From Puccinia triticina (lineage: Eukaryota; Basidiomycota; Pucciniomycetes; Pucciniales; Pucciniaceae), in assembly GCF_026914185.1 (NCBI RefSeq), contig NC_070571.1, forward strand, positions 2,790,001 to 2,854,000: DNA of 64,000 nucleotides, given 5' to 3'. Below the pieces are notes generated by a model that saw only the letters and a list, made by a program, of their open reading frames with translations, ran no database searches and was not told the DNA's origin. Positions 43,531 through 53,634 of this stretch are shown here, piece by piece. How positions within the stretch are numbered: the stretch's first letter is position 1; every line of letters begins with the position of its first letter. A program made the translations under genes and the position numbers.

Positions 43531-43912
43531 AGGACCCCGGAAAGTCCCAACCAAGCCGACATATGTAAATTCCTGGAATTCAGGGTTTTGGATACGTGGG
43601 GACATTGGGTTTTTCCCAATTAGACCCGGATTAGATGCGGTGTACATAAGGAGGATTTTGAACAATAAAGGCCTAAAGGGAACAATGGGGCAAAAAAAAA
43701 CCTTTTTTGGGGGGGAATTGAACCCAAGACCCAAATATTTGGTTTTGGTTTCTAGGAAATGCCAAAAAGATACTGACCACATCAGGATCATCTTGGGACA
43801 AAAATTTGATTTGGATACGTTTCCGCTGAATTACATCAGGAGCATTTTGCAAAAAAATGTCCCCCGGATACGTGCCACATATGTCGGCTTGGTAGGGGCT
43901 CTCCAGGGTCCT
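43531..43912. mobile_element. 382-bp hAT-type MITE nested in the palindrome-core element
   Basis: Ends AGGACCCCGGAAAG and CTCTCCAGGGTCCT are inverted copies with two changes. ATCGGTCA (43523-43530) and GTCGGTCA (43913-43920) give an 8-bp duplication with one mismatch. Subterminal CCAAGCCGACATATGT is also inverted at both ends. The middle (about 43690-43785, minus strand) has tRNA-like A and B boxes. Confidence 0.7.
43690..43785 (-). repeat. tRNA-like segment inside the 382-bp MITE
   Basis: On the minus strand TGTGGTCAGTATC precedes an anticodon-arm-like stem and then GGGTTCAATTCCC, a strong B-box match. It is probably an internal Pol III promoter remnant. A cloverleaf is not complete. Confidence 0.35.
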
Positions 43913-45404
43913 GTCGGTCATCAAGAGGTTACACCACCCTCAAAGCCGGCATAGACCGGCTAGAGGGTTGAATCGTAGGCAGTACCCGTGATACCCGCCA
44001 CGGGTACCGCCGGTACCCGCCCTACGGGTGCCGGGTCCGAGTCCGGGTATCTAAATATGCCCAAAATGACCGCAGGTACCCGCACCCGCCACGGGTACCC
44101 GGGTCCCCCGGCGATCTCTAATCCACATGCTGCTACACCTCCCTCAATTGATCAGACAATTTGGACCTCCAATTCTTTTTGCAACAGAGAAATTTGAGAG
44201 TTACAATGGCATAGTACGCACTGCGTCAATCCATTCCAATAGACAAGCTCCCAGTCATAATCTGGCTCTCCCATTCAGAAATTATCACATTGAGAGGCTC
44301 TTATTTTCTGGTGCCTACATTCATGATTGCCAAACGGGAGAATACTTCCAAGCAACATCAGAAGTTACAAACATTTTTGCACAAAATGAACATATTCAAC
44401 GGTATTTTGGTTACAACTCCAAATCAGTGAACCACATGATTTCCTACGGGGTGGGTGAATTTTACAAACTGTCTTTTACAATGCCCCCCCATTGTAAAGT
44501 GGGGGCATTGTAAAAATGTATAAAACCCCTAATTAAATTAGTTTTGCAATTTATGTGTTACCAACCACACAATGTAAAGTAACAGGTTGTAAATCACAAT
44601 TTGTAATTCACACCCTGGTGACCTCTATCCTGTACTTTTACAACCTGCCACGTTACAATGCATGTTACAATGTATGTAAAACTGTATATAACCTACCAAT
44701 CAATTAACTTTACAATATCTTACCTTACAATGCCTCTAACTTGCAGCTCAACATAACCTCTGGGAAGATTATATCACTGTTGACCTAAGTAGGGCTAGAC
44801 CCAACGGTCTCCCCATTGATCCGCTCAACAACATCCGGCTTCATGCACCCGGCCACACCAAGTGCACTAAATTCCCTCCTCCTTGGGGGAGCGAAGCAAT
44901 GACTTAGTTAAGTTAGACTACCCAATGAGCTTGAATTTTTCATCTAACAAACCCTAACAAACCCCTCCCCTCAAAATCACAAAGTACTCCTTTACGTGAA
45001 TATCCTGGTCAAGAAAAACCACCGGCCATATCCCAATCTATCCTAACTGAAGTTTGGCACACCCGGCCCCTCCACAGCCCAACCAGCATCACCCGCAGCC
45101 GACAACCGTCTCCGTACCCACACTCGTCTCCAGAGTCCAGACCTTGCCCTCCCTCCGGATCTTTGTCCTCAGCAGCTGTAACATAGGCCTCCTGCTCAAC
45201 CATGTCCGCGACTTGCCCGCCTTCCGCACCATCCCCGAGCTCTACATCTTGATCCCTGTGCTCATGAGCCTCAAGGCCACTTCGACATGACTGCCTCGCC
45301 GCGAGCTCGCTCGCAAAGTCATCGAGGCCGCAAAAGCAAACCTCGACACACCCGACAAATCTGCCTCAGCTCAATCATCTGATCGATCCCGGCAAAAAAA
45401 ATCC

Positions 45405-46420
45405 TGCCCATTGGTCCTGAATTTATAGCCCAGCCTGCTCGTACTATCTTCTCCGACGCCCCAAATACCAAGTGACAGTCGCTTCATTGAACCTCTGGAA
45501 AGCCGAGCGATTCGCCACTGACTTGCCCCGGGAAGCCAAGTGCATCTCCCTCAATCTCAACAACGCGGAGGTTTTAGACAAAGCGGTTTTCAAGCATGAT
45601 TTGATCATCTCCCTCGTACCCTACATGCATCATGCCAAAATCATCAATAGCGCCATTGAGTTCAAGAAGAACGTTGTTACTACAAGCTATGTCAGTCCTG
45701 CTATGCGAGCGCCTGATGACCAACCCAAGAAGGCTGGTATCATTGGCTTGAACAAGATTGGCTTGGACTCTGGAATCAATCACCTTCAAGCCGTCAAAAT
45801 GATCAATACTGTCCGCCGGGCTGGTGGTAAAATTATCAAATTCATCTCATACTGCTGTGATCTACCGGCTGAATGCTCAAAGCAAATTTTCTTTACGTGG
45901 GGTTCTGCTGCTTCTTTCGAACTCAGCTAAGCTCTACTCAAAGGGAGAATTGATCTAAGTTGAAGGCCAGGAACTCATGGACCCCGCCCAATCTTACTCC
46001 ATCTCACCTGCCTTTGAATTCGTCGAGAAAACTTCAGCGACGACCATGTGGTGCCCCTGGAAACTGTAATGCCGTATGAGACGGGCAAAAGAGACACGGT
46101 GGCCTTGCAACACAAGTTCCAAATCCAAGGTCAAACAGTGAGTGATTTTGTTTTCTGATTCCATCAATCATAATCTTTTCCCCCTTTTTTACTTTGTTAT
46201 TTATTGTTGCGCCTAATTCTAGAAAGCCCGAACATACACTTTACAGAGCGCCATTCCAATCTCAAGAACTGGCACATCAACCATGGTACGCAAACACCAG
46301 TGAATGTTGATGAAACCAAAAAAGGCGCAATGATTGGGTACTGACAAACAATTTTTCATTCCATTGGACTTTGTCTAAGTGAGGCTGGTTGGAGTACCCT
46401 GTGGGATTGCTGTCTAAATG
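45405..46420 (+). pseudogene. LYS9: Saccharopine dehydrogenase (LYS9-type) fragment inside a transposon
   Basis: Pieces of the glutamate-forming saccharopine dehydrogenase of the fungal lysine pathway occur in order: RPKYQVTVASLN (Rossmann start), KHDLIISLVPYMHHAKIINS, KKNVVTTSYVSPAMRAPD, GLDSGINHLQAVKMI and GGKIIKFISYCCDLPAE. Then come ELMDPAQSYSISPAFEFV, VALQHKFQIQ and finally VRLVGVPCGIAV. The normal LYS9 blocks 'VTTSYVSP', 'GLDPGIDHLYAVKTI' and 'VGVPCGIA' are recognisable. Stops and frameshifts break it (for example near 45427, 45930 and 46070), and a segment between FEFVE and the next block is missing. A GTGAGT...CTAG intron of 85 nt (46138-46222) is retained, so capture was at DNA level. 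It is not a working enzyme; a real LYS9 gene should exist elsewhere. Confidence 0.75.
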
Positions 46421-46499
46421 ATCAGTTTTGGCATGCTATTCCTTGGACATTGTTGGACCGCTTCTGGTTGATCAAAAAGGAAGGCATAGGTCTTCTCAA

Positions 46500-46700
46500 T
46501 CAAGCATGACTATGCCAATGGAATCCTTGTTAGGCAACCTGATTACGCTCATCTTCCTAAGCCTAGCCTTGTCAGTGCTTATGTGGTACTCCAAGAAGGA
46601 AATCTTTACGTTGATCTTTGTAATGCTAGCCTGTTTGGTTTCTTCCACACAAGTACGCAACAGTTCTGCCAAGATTTTTTTTTTTGGCATTTTGCAGCAA
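46500..46700 (+). pseudogene. Unidentified coding-like fragment in the same transposon
   Basis: One frame reads YANGILVRQPDYAHLPKPSL followed by VSAYVVLQEGNLYVDLCNAS without a stop, which has protein-like composition. It does not belong to saccharopine dehydrogenase as far as I can tell. It may be a second captured exon. Confidence 0.3.
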
Positions 46701-47855
46701 CTTTGTTTTTCTAAGGAATTGTAAAATTACATGCCTGAGTAAAAAAATGTATCTTTACAGCGGGCTTCTTTACATTGGCTCCACATTTTAAAGAAACCAA
46801 ATTGCAAAACTATTTGTTTTGGCTTGTGGATGCAATTTTACAATAGTCATTTTTGCAATGGGCTGTGATGGTAAGAATTAGATTGTAATTTTGCGCAAGT
46901 TTTGGTCCCATGTACAAATTTGCAATCTAATTTTTGCAATCTCTTGTTTTGCGGTGCCTCCATTCCTGTGTGAAATTGTAAAATTATTTGATTTGGGTGT
47001 ATTATGTAGTTTTACAACTTCTTAATTTTGCAATGTACCAACATTGCAAAAGACAAATTGTAAAAATCAACAGCCCCATTTCCTACCCCTACTTACACAA
47101 TCCAAAAGTGAACCCATGTGATGAAGAACCTATTCCACCGCCACTGAGATCAAACTTCCCAAACTGTAGCATCAGGCAAGTGTCTTCAATCAAACTTAAT
47201 TCAAAGGAAACCATTCACAAGGGAATGTTTTATTTGGTGAGCAAAAATTCTACCTCTGATAACCAGGAATAATAGCACTCACAATTTTGTGCGGCCAATA
47301 GGAGAAAGGAAACCACAATAGCCATGAGATAGCATGTGTTCAATCAGTCTGGGAGGTATCTCCAGGGAATAAATTCTATTTGTGTCGTGTGGAATGCACA
47401 CAGGGGGACATAAACACACATACACGAATGTGTACACTATCCAAAAGTTCCACATCAAGCATTGTACCGGTCTATGTAAGTCTCAGCTCTGATTTGAAAA
47501 ACATCAGTGAAACTCAGGAAATTAAATAGAGAACTGATTGCTAACATTTCCCAACAGATGGTCAAGTGTTGTCTCAATGTACAGCATAACTGCTTTGATG
47601 GAGGTTGTGGTATGATTGAACGGGCGGTGCCAGTCAACAAGCAACAGGAGGGAACATCTTTCTGTCATCACATTCAACACACTAAATATAACAGTTATCT
47701 GCTGAATTCATTTGCACATCATGAGGGTGAGATCCACCGCCGTGAATCTTTCTTGCAACCCCAATAAATTCCGGAATCACAAATGATGCAAGCATTGCAC
47801 AAGGGACTCCAGAAATGGCGTGGGGAAAATGAACCTGATGATTTCAGTGATTAGA

Positions 47856-48569
47856 TCAAAATCTGATTGTCCCATCAAATGGTTTTGTTGCTGTAGCATT
47901 TATACTCTGTCTCTGTGGAATTTGGTTGCTTTTTTCATCCCGTCCATTTCTTCCAATGGATGTAGCCAATAAATTTTCACTGCATCCATTCATTTAATGA
48001 ATGTAGCAAGATGTTTTATGCCAAAATTGATTCATGAAACTAGCATTATATTTTCTTATGCCAACATTGATTCATGAAACTAGCATTATATTTTCTCTCC
48101 ATCATTCTTGAAGCAAGTCTGCATCTTATGTCCAGTAAGGCACAGGTGAATTGCCTTTTTTATTCAAAGGCAAATAGTATAAGCAAGCATGATTTAGAGT
48201 AAATCACAAGAAGAAAAATAAATCCCAAGAAAAGAATAACACAGAAACACACAAGGTGGCCATGAGCTTTCAGGTCTGTTGGAATTCTGTCAGATTCCTT
48301 TTACTTTCACCTCTGAAACTTGTTTTATATCATTCTCAAGCATTGTCAGAATCACTTTTAGTACAGAATTTATCACACCATGTAGTCTAAGAACCGTGAG
48401 TAGTAGATAAAATTTTGTCATACGTGTATCAAACATAGTCTCTGAGATAGAATACTTGGAACTTGTCTCATATTCACCTTCCTTTTGTTTTTTCTTCTAA
48501 CCAAATTTTGGCCACTTGTTGTTAGTCTATTTAAAACTAGCATACAACAAGCAATTTAAAAATTATTGG
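47856..48569. other. No gene seen
   Basis: AT-rich sequence with a tandem duplication of about 50 bp (ATGCCAAAATTGATTCATGA / ATGCCAACATTGATTCATGA at 48018 and 48059). The rest is featureless up to the solo LTR. Confidence 0.45.
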
Positions 48570-49556
48570 TGTAAGACTCAAAAGTGGTAATGAAACCCTT
48601 TTGCTGAATGGTGAAGGGTATGGTGGAGTTGCAAGCTCTGCCCTTCTGTTATCAGTCAACAAGACCCACCAAGCTCAGCTTGGCAAGTTTTATGAAGTGA
48701 TAGGTCTGGTCTGTTCCAGATGAAATCTGTTTGACTGGCAACGTGTAAGTGTTTTAATTGTTATAAGGGTTGAATTACTTTGTTATAAGGGTTGATTTAT
48801 TGTTATAAGGGTTTTAGGATTTGAGTGTGGATGAGTGTTGGGTGACTTGTGAGTTCTGGGTGAGCAACTGGGGAGCAGGCCACTGGGGGTGGAGAGAGCT
48901 CCTTTTATAGAAAAAATTGAAGCCCCAAAGGGGCTTGTGGGTTAGGGTTTCAGCTAATCTAGACAACAGGGTGAGGGATTTTAGCTGGTGGGAGTAGATA
49001 CAAATGATGTCATAACCCCCCAAGGGCGCATGGATGGTGTCAGAATATACCACAGAACATTCTAAATATGCCAGGGGTGCATACATGATTTCAGAATATA
49101 CAACAGAACATTCCAACGCATGCATGAGGTGACAGTAGACTGCATGAGCTGTCATACAGGGGGAATTAGTGTATACACACAGTCTGAGGCTGCAGAAACA
49201 GTGTAAATGATGTCATACTATGTATATAAAGGAGTGTATGTAGTTAATATGTAATGAGTGTAGCCTGATGGGGAGATGTATTTTTTTATCCTATGATGTG
49301 TATATGTGTACTACTGTGAAACTTGGGTTGAGGCAGGTGACAGCTGGGTTACTGGGGCTGGCTGTGTGATAGGTGTTTGGTGGGGTGTAACTTCCACACT
49401 AGAGGGGGTCCAAGGGTGCTTCCAGTGGTGACTTGGGGTGAATTTGGCCGCAAAATCCATTTCTGGGGTCCATTTGGTGTTATCTTGAGGCCTAGTATGA
49501 GTAATTATGTGGCATAGAAAAAAACTTTTTATTTTTCCACTTTTCCGTCTACCACA
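48570..49556. mobile_element. Solo LTR, second family, TTGG duplication
   Basis: A 987-bp sequence beginning TGTAAGACTC and ending TCTACCACA, flanked on both sides by TTGG (48566-48569 and 49557-49560). It matches 52167-53634 along its length. It contains the uninterrupted form (ACAAGACC once, 48659-48666) of the site where a MITE sits in that other copy. Confidence 0.8.
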
Positions 49557-49794
49557 TTGGTTCTCCTCATTCTTTCTCCGTGCCCCGGTGAGAGAGTCAT
49601 GCTCACTACCCCAATTCTTGAGTTCTTATCAATACTCATCTTAGCCCTCTTATTTCTTGTGCCTGAAAGTTATAAATTTTCACAAGGTCCAATCAAGAAA
49701 GAGAAGGGTGGGGCAAGGAATTAACAGCACAATTGGGATCAAAGAAAAAGGAATGGAAGAGCAGTAGGCGTGGGGGATAGTGGGACAGAACATA

Positions 49795-50238
49795 TCAGGA
49801 AATCTGGTTGAGTTGCTTCATGGCCTCGTGGACGCCCTTGGTGAGCAAAACTGCAGGCCCGTAGTGCATACCAAGCTTGCAGAGGGTCCTGACGGAGGTG
49901 GTCTTGAAGATCAACCAGTGGTAGAGCAAGTTATTCTTGATCACAGCTCGTGTGACCGAGTCCGTGGGCTCGATGTGGCAGATGGAGAGATACTGGTCCA
50001 TGGATAGGTTGGCCGGTGAGGTTGAGCTTGCAGGGGTGGCAGGTTGACTGTTGGTCTTCACTTGCTTTGGTGTCGGGAGTGCTTGCGTCAAAGGATCCAA
50101 CAAAGAAGCCAATGATTCTAGTTGATCAACCCTTGATGAACTCTCCTCCTTTGGCTCGTCTTTGTCGTGTCCAAAGTCGCTGGAGAAGTATCTCTTTGTC
50201 TGATCCTCAAAGGTCTCCAAGAACGACCTGCATTTCAC
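49795..50238 (-). CDS. Small uncharacterised protein with C-terminal helical (SAM-like?) domain
   Basis: A 147-residue minus-strand frame has an acidic/Ser start (KDEPKEESSS), a Pro/Thr/Ser-rich middle, then a compact region from about residue 78: MDQYLSICHIEPTDSVTRAV, IKNNLLYHWLIFKTTSV, RTLCKLGMHYGPAVLLTKGV. The pattern 'yL..c.I...D..t...i..n.i.hw..F...s...L...G...G.a..L' is one I associate with a short SAM-like helical module repeated in rust-fungal proteins. This is recalled, not searched. The upstream edge coincides with the start of a palindromic repeat array (50239), so the N-terminus may have been cut off. Function unknown. Confidence 0.5.
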   Translation of the reverse strand: MKCRSFLETFEDQTKRYFSSDFGHDKDEPKEESSSRVDQLESLASLLDPLTQALPTPKQVKTNSQPATPASSTSPANLSMDQYLSICHIEPTDSVTRAVIKNNLLYHWLIFKTTSVRTLCKLGMHYGPAVLLTKGVHEAMKQLNQIS

Positions 50239-50690
50239 TGGTGGCCGGCCGGATGACCTCCGAATATCCTTGGGATGTCATTCGGAGGCCCTTTGGAGTG
50301 GATAACATCCGAAGGGCATCTGGATGACCTCCAAATATCCTTGGGATGTCATTCGGAGGCTCTTTGGAGTGGATAACATCCAAAGGGCCTCCGGATGACC
50401 TCCGAATATCCTTGGGAGTTCATTCGGAGGCCCTTTGGATGTTATCCACTCCGAAGGGCCTTTGGAGCTGGAATCCTGGCCTCCCAAGGACATTGGGATG
50501 TCATTTGGAGGCCCTTCGGAGTGGATGACATCCAAAGGGCCTCCGGATGACCTCCAAATATCCTTAAGATGTCATTTGGAGGCCCTTTGGAGTGGATAAC
50601 ATCCAAAGGGCCTCCGAATGACCTCCGAATATCCTTGGGAGGCCAGGGTTCCACCTCCGAAGGCCCTTCAGAGTGGGTATTGATCCGGTC
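50239..50690. repeat. Array of inverted GGATGACCTCCGAATATCCT / CATTCGGAGGCCCTTTGGAG units
   Basis: A unit of about 125 bp occurs about four times. Each carries CCGAATATCCTTGGGA, then CATTCGGAGGCCCTTTGGAG, then GTGGATAACATCC and CGAAGGGCCTCCGGATGACC. The segment around 50440-50480 is in the opposite orientation, so the array is partly a foldback. Copies differ by C/T and G/A changes at CpG positions. Confidence 0.7.
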
Positions 50691-52166
50691 CAACCCGCTG
50701 GTTGGACGGACATTTCTGTCACATTCGAATGGACTTAGAAGATTTCGCCGCAACTTTGGGGAAACTTGGGAGATACTTCGGAGAATGTGCAAAGGACCTT
50801 GACTTCAGAGGTCCTCCAAATGAAATCACCCACTTCAAAGGTTTTTTGGAGAAAAACCTTAAAAGTGCGTACGCCGTGTAGGGCTGCTTCCTTCAACAGG
50901 ATTCCTGAATAAGGGAGCTGCCTCTGGCACAGAACGTCCTGTAGGTAAGGGAGTGTCTGCATGAACTACTCTGTCAGTGGAGACTTGAGGCGGATCTGTC
51001 TGTCCGCGCGGTCTGAAGGAATCTACAAACTGTTGTCCTATGCTACCCAAGTCTGCTACGCTGGTGTTGCCTGGAGGACTAGTAGGATTGGCGTTGGGGT
51101 TCTCCAAAGGACCAATGAAAGGAAAGAACTTGTGTAAAGACAGTTGTCTGCACACTGAATTCAGGCACAAGTTTGCTATGTTCAGCTTTTTAGTAGAAAA
51201 AAAGGTTTGACTAGTGTAGTTTGATGAGGTCAATCTTAATTGCAAACTCTTTAAAACCAGTAGTATTACATACTAGAAATAAAACAGTGAGTTAATGAAA
51301 TATAAAACATCATAAAAAAATCAAAGAATAGTAAGATTTACCTAGGTTAAGTGTGTTGATATTTTAACAGACTACTTGAGAAATGTGATGTGACGAGATT
51401 GACAGACTAAGAAGCATAAAACAATAACAAACAGCTAGAATATAAGTGAAACAACATTGACCATCAAATATCAAGAAATGAGTACCTCTTGGCCTCCCCC
51501 TGAATGAGCACTCCCTACAAGATTTGTTGTACAACAAGATATTCACTGAGCTTGAGTTGATACCAATGATTCTTCAAGGTGATGGTGTAATTGATTTGAG
51601 ATCTGGAGTTTAATGGTTCTGAGTTTGTTTGCTGATGGATTGCTTTCAGAGAATCCTCTAGAAACTATCTTGAGTCCGCGACTTTACAATGTGACATGCA
51701 ATTGACATTTCATCCAACAACTAGTTTTGGATAACTAGCTTACTGATGAGCTTTAACGGTTACTATGTAGAGATAGTAATTTTGAATTGAAAGCAAAGAA
51801 TAAAGTCTGAAGTCAGGAAGCTGGAAAAAATCTCCGAGCGGAGCACAATGCAGAGTAAGTCAATCGGAACTTTGATCAGAGGTATATCTCAAGGCTTTTT
51901 GGCTTACGGGTTTGGAAGATATCAGCGATAATCTTTATTCAACTAAATCAAATGATCTTAGTGAGTCAACAACTAAATCAACTGATTCTAGTGCGTAGTA
52001 CCAAATCAAACAATCTTGGTGAGCAAGAGTGTCAAAAGACCACTTCTTAGGGAGAGAGAGGAAAAAGGGAAAAGAAAAAAGATCTTGGGTGAAATCTCCC
52101 GATGAGGCCCCCAAATTTCAGGGGTGGTCTCTAAAGTGACTCACCTCTGAATGCTGAAACTAACGG
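50691..52166. other. No complete gene; one Pro/Thr-rich frame
   Basis: A minus-strand frame at 50859-51245 has a proline-rich segment (PNANPTSPPGNTSVADLG) but no motif. The remainder is AT-rich. Decayed retroelement sequence is possible because LTRs of one family lie on both sides. Confidence 0.3.
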
Positions 52167-53634
52167 TGTAAGACTCAAAAGTGGTAATGAAATTCTTTTG
52201 CTGACTTTTGAAGGGTATGATGGAGTTGCAAGATCTGCCCTTCTGTTATCAGTCAACAAGACCAACACTGGGTTGCTACTCTACGCTATTTCAGCACTAC
52301 GCGTTGGCGTAGCGGCAAAAAGCGGCCATCTATTTTGCATAGCGTTAGCGCGCTGTTAGCGCCGCTACGCTGCGCTAATTTTCAGCGGCGCTGTCAGCGC
52401 GCCAATTCTTTGTTAGCGTTAGCGCGCCGCTACAGTCGCTACGCTACGCTGCGCTGCGCTACAGCGCTTTTAGCGGAAAAAAAGCCCTTTTTTCCTGCTA
52501 AAGGCGCTGTAGCGCAGCGTAGCGCGCGCTCTTTTGCGCCCTGGATGTGTAGTGTTAGCGCAATTGCGCGCATCTGCGCTAACGCTACGCTATCAGCTAA
52601 AATAGCTGCGCACTGCGTGCGCGTAGCGTTAGCGCATATGCGTGCAATTGCGCTAACGCTACGCTAAAAAATAGCGCATTTGCGCTGCGCTACGCTACGC
52701 TAACCGCTATGGTTAGCGTAGTGACCCAGGGTTGACAAGACCCACCAAGCTCAGCTTGGCAAGTTTTATTAAGTGATAGGTCTGGTCTGTTCCAGATGAA
52801 ATCTGTTTGACTGGCAATGTGTAAGTGTTTTAATTACTTTGTTATAAGGGTTGAATTGTTGTTATAAGGGTTGATTTATTGTTATAAGGGTTTTAGGATT
52901 TGAGTGTGGATGAGTGTTGGGTGACTTGTGAGTTCTGGGTGAGGAACTGGGGAGCAGACCACGGGGGGTGGAGAGAGCTCCTTTTATAGACAAAAGGGGA
53001 GCCCCAGAGGGGGCTTGTGGGTTAGGGCTTCAGCTAATCTAGACAACAGGGTGAGGGATTTTAGCTGGTGGGAGAAGATACAAATGATGTCATAACCCCT
53101 CAGGGGTGCATGAATGGTGTCAGAATATACCACAGAACATTCTAAATATGCCAGGGGTGCATACATGATTTCAGAATATACAACAGAACATTCCAACGCA
53201 TGCATGAGGTGACAGTAGACTGCATGAGCTGTCATACAGGGGGAATTAGTGTATACACACAGTCTGAGGCTGCAGAAACAGTGTAAATGATGTCATACTA
53301 TGTATATAAAGGAGTGTATGTAGTTAATATGTAATGAGTGTAGCCTGATGGGGAGATGTATTTTTGTATCCTATGATGTGTATATGTGTACTACTGTGAA
53401 ACTTGGGTTGAGGCAGGTGACAGCTGGGTTCCTGGGGCTGGCCGTGTGATAGGTGTCCATGAGGTGTAACTTCCACACTAGAGGGGGCCCAGGGGTGCTT
53501 CCGGTGGTGACCAAGGGTGAAATTGGCCGTAGAAGCCATTTCTGGGGTCCATTTGATTGTATCTTGAGGCCTAGTATGAGTAATTATGTGGCATAGAAAA
53601 ACCTTTTTATTTTTCCACTTTTCCGTCTACCACA
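52167..53634. mobile_element. Solo LTR, second family, ACGG duplication, carrying a MITE
   Basis: Begins TGTAAGACTC, ends CTACCACA and is flanked by ACGG on both sides (52163-52166 and 53635-53638). Without the inserted MITE and one duplication it is 989 bp, against 987 for the copy at 48570. The separate 4-bp duplications show that the two LTRs are independent insertions, not the two ends of one element. Confidence 0.8.
52264..52734. mobile_element. 471-bp MITE with 8-bp duplication and GCTACGC-rich interior
   Basis: Ends AACACTGGGTTGCTAC and GTAGTGACCCAGGGTTG are inverted near-copies. ACAAGACC lies on both sides (52256-52263 and 52735-52742). The homologous LTR at 48570 has this site empty, which proves the insertion and its boundaries. 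The interior is almost wholly made of GCGCTAACGCTACGC-type words on both strands and would fold into many hairpins. Confidence 0.88.

Larger units (their letters stand above)
39563..44120. mobile_element. hAT-like palindrome-core element (4558 bp) carrying two nested transposons
   Basis: Inverted ends TAGAGATCGCC and GGCGATCTCTA are flanked by ATCCACAT on both sides (39555-39562 and 44121-44128), a perfect 8-bp duplication. The interior, after removing a hAT transposon (39776-42939) and a MITE (43531-43912), is a close relative of 31736-32378. It has GTACC-rich subterminal stretches and about 13 palindromic units spaced about 45 bp (42940-43530). The element sits inside the coding region of the broken gene; removing it and one duplication rejoins the frame at NKPKIH / LLHLPQ. 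Its own transposase is absent. Confidence 0.88.
44460..47065. mobile_element. TIR transposon carrying a captured saccharopine dehydrogenase fragment
   Basis: The 24-bp ends starting TTTTACAAACTGTCTTTT (44460) and finishing AAAAGACAAATTGTAAAA (47065) are inverted copies agreeing at 21 of 24 positions. Both subterminal regions (44474-44760 and 46720-47060) are rich in TTTACAAT/ATTGTAAA words, as is usual for transposase-binding subterminal repeats. It interrupts the 37430-47855 pseudogene. Between the ends lie a host-gene fragment with its intron (45405-46420) and another unidentified coding-like fragment (46500-46700). No transposase is present. A target duplication could not be identified, so one end may be altered. 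Confidence 0.65.
37430..47855 (+). pseudogene. Element-associated fungal gene broken by three insertions
   Basis: Coding pieces of one protein lie in order on the plus strand. N-terminal piece: 37430-38180 (SLYQSAKWCEQLTQQHHVQM, KFHCYIRPNIGYHDQDLLNI, RADHRVIRHVPITLYSDYTS). Next: 38290-38485 (AGGIAYDAG, NPCRMCHLSV), 38816-39554 and 44129-44459 (LLHLPQLIRQFGPPILFATE, KFESYNG, ASIHSNRQAPS). C-terminal piece: 47070-47855 (NVQHNCFDGGCGMIE, YLLNSFAHHEGEIHRRES). This order matches a large protein family common in basidiomycete genomes, usually near transposons; its function is unknown to me. The pieces are separated by elements at 38496-38805, 39563-44120 and 44460-47065, and carry further stops and frameshifts, so the gene is dead. 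An intact copy would be expected elsewhere in the genome. Confidence 0.7.

Noticed and set aside
45054..45290. 78-codon plus-strand frame upstream of the LYS9 fragment
   Set aside because: Pro-rich start and no recognisable blocks. It does not match the expected N-terminus of saccharopine dehydrogenase, so it was not annotated as coding.
48570..53634. The two ~990-bp repeats as the LTR pair of one retrotransposon
   Set aside because: Each copy has its own 4-bp duplication (TTGG, ACGG), the interval lacks PBS, PPT and retroelement genes, and the outer flanks do not match each other.
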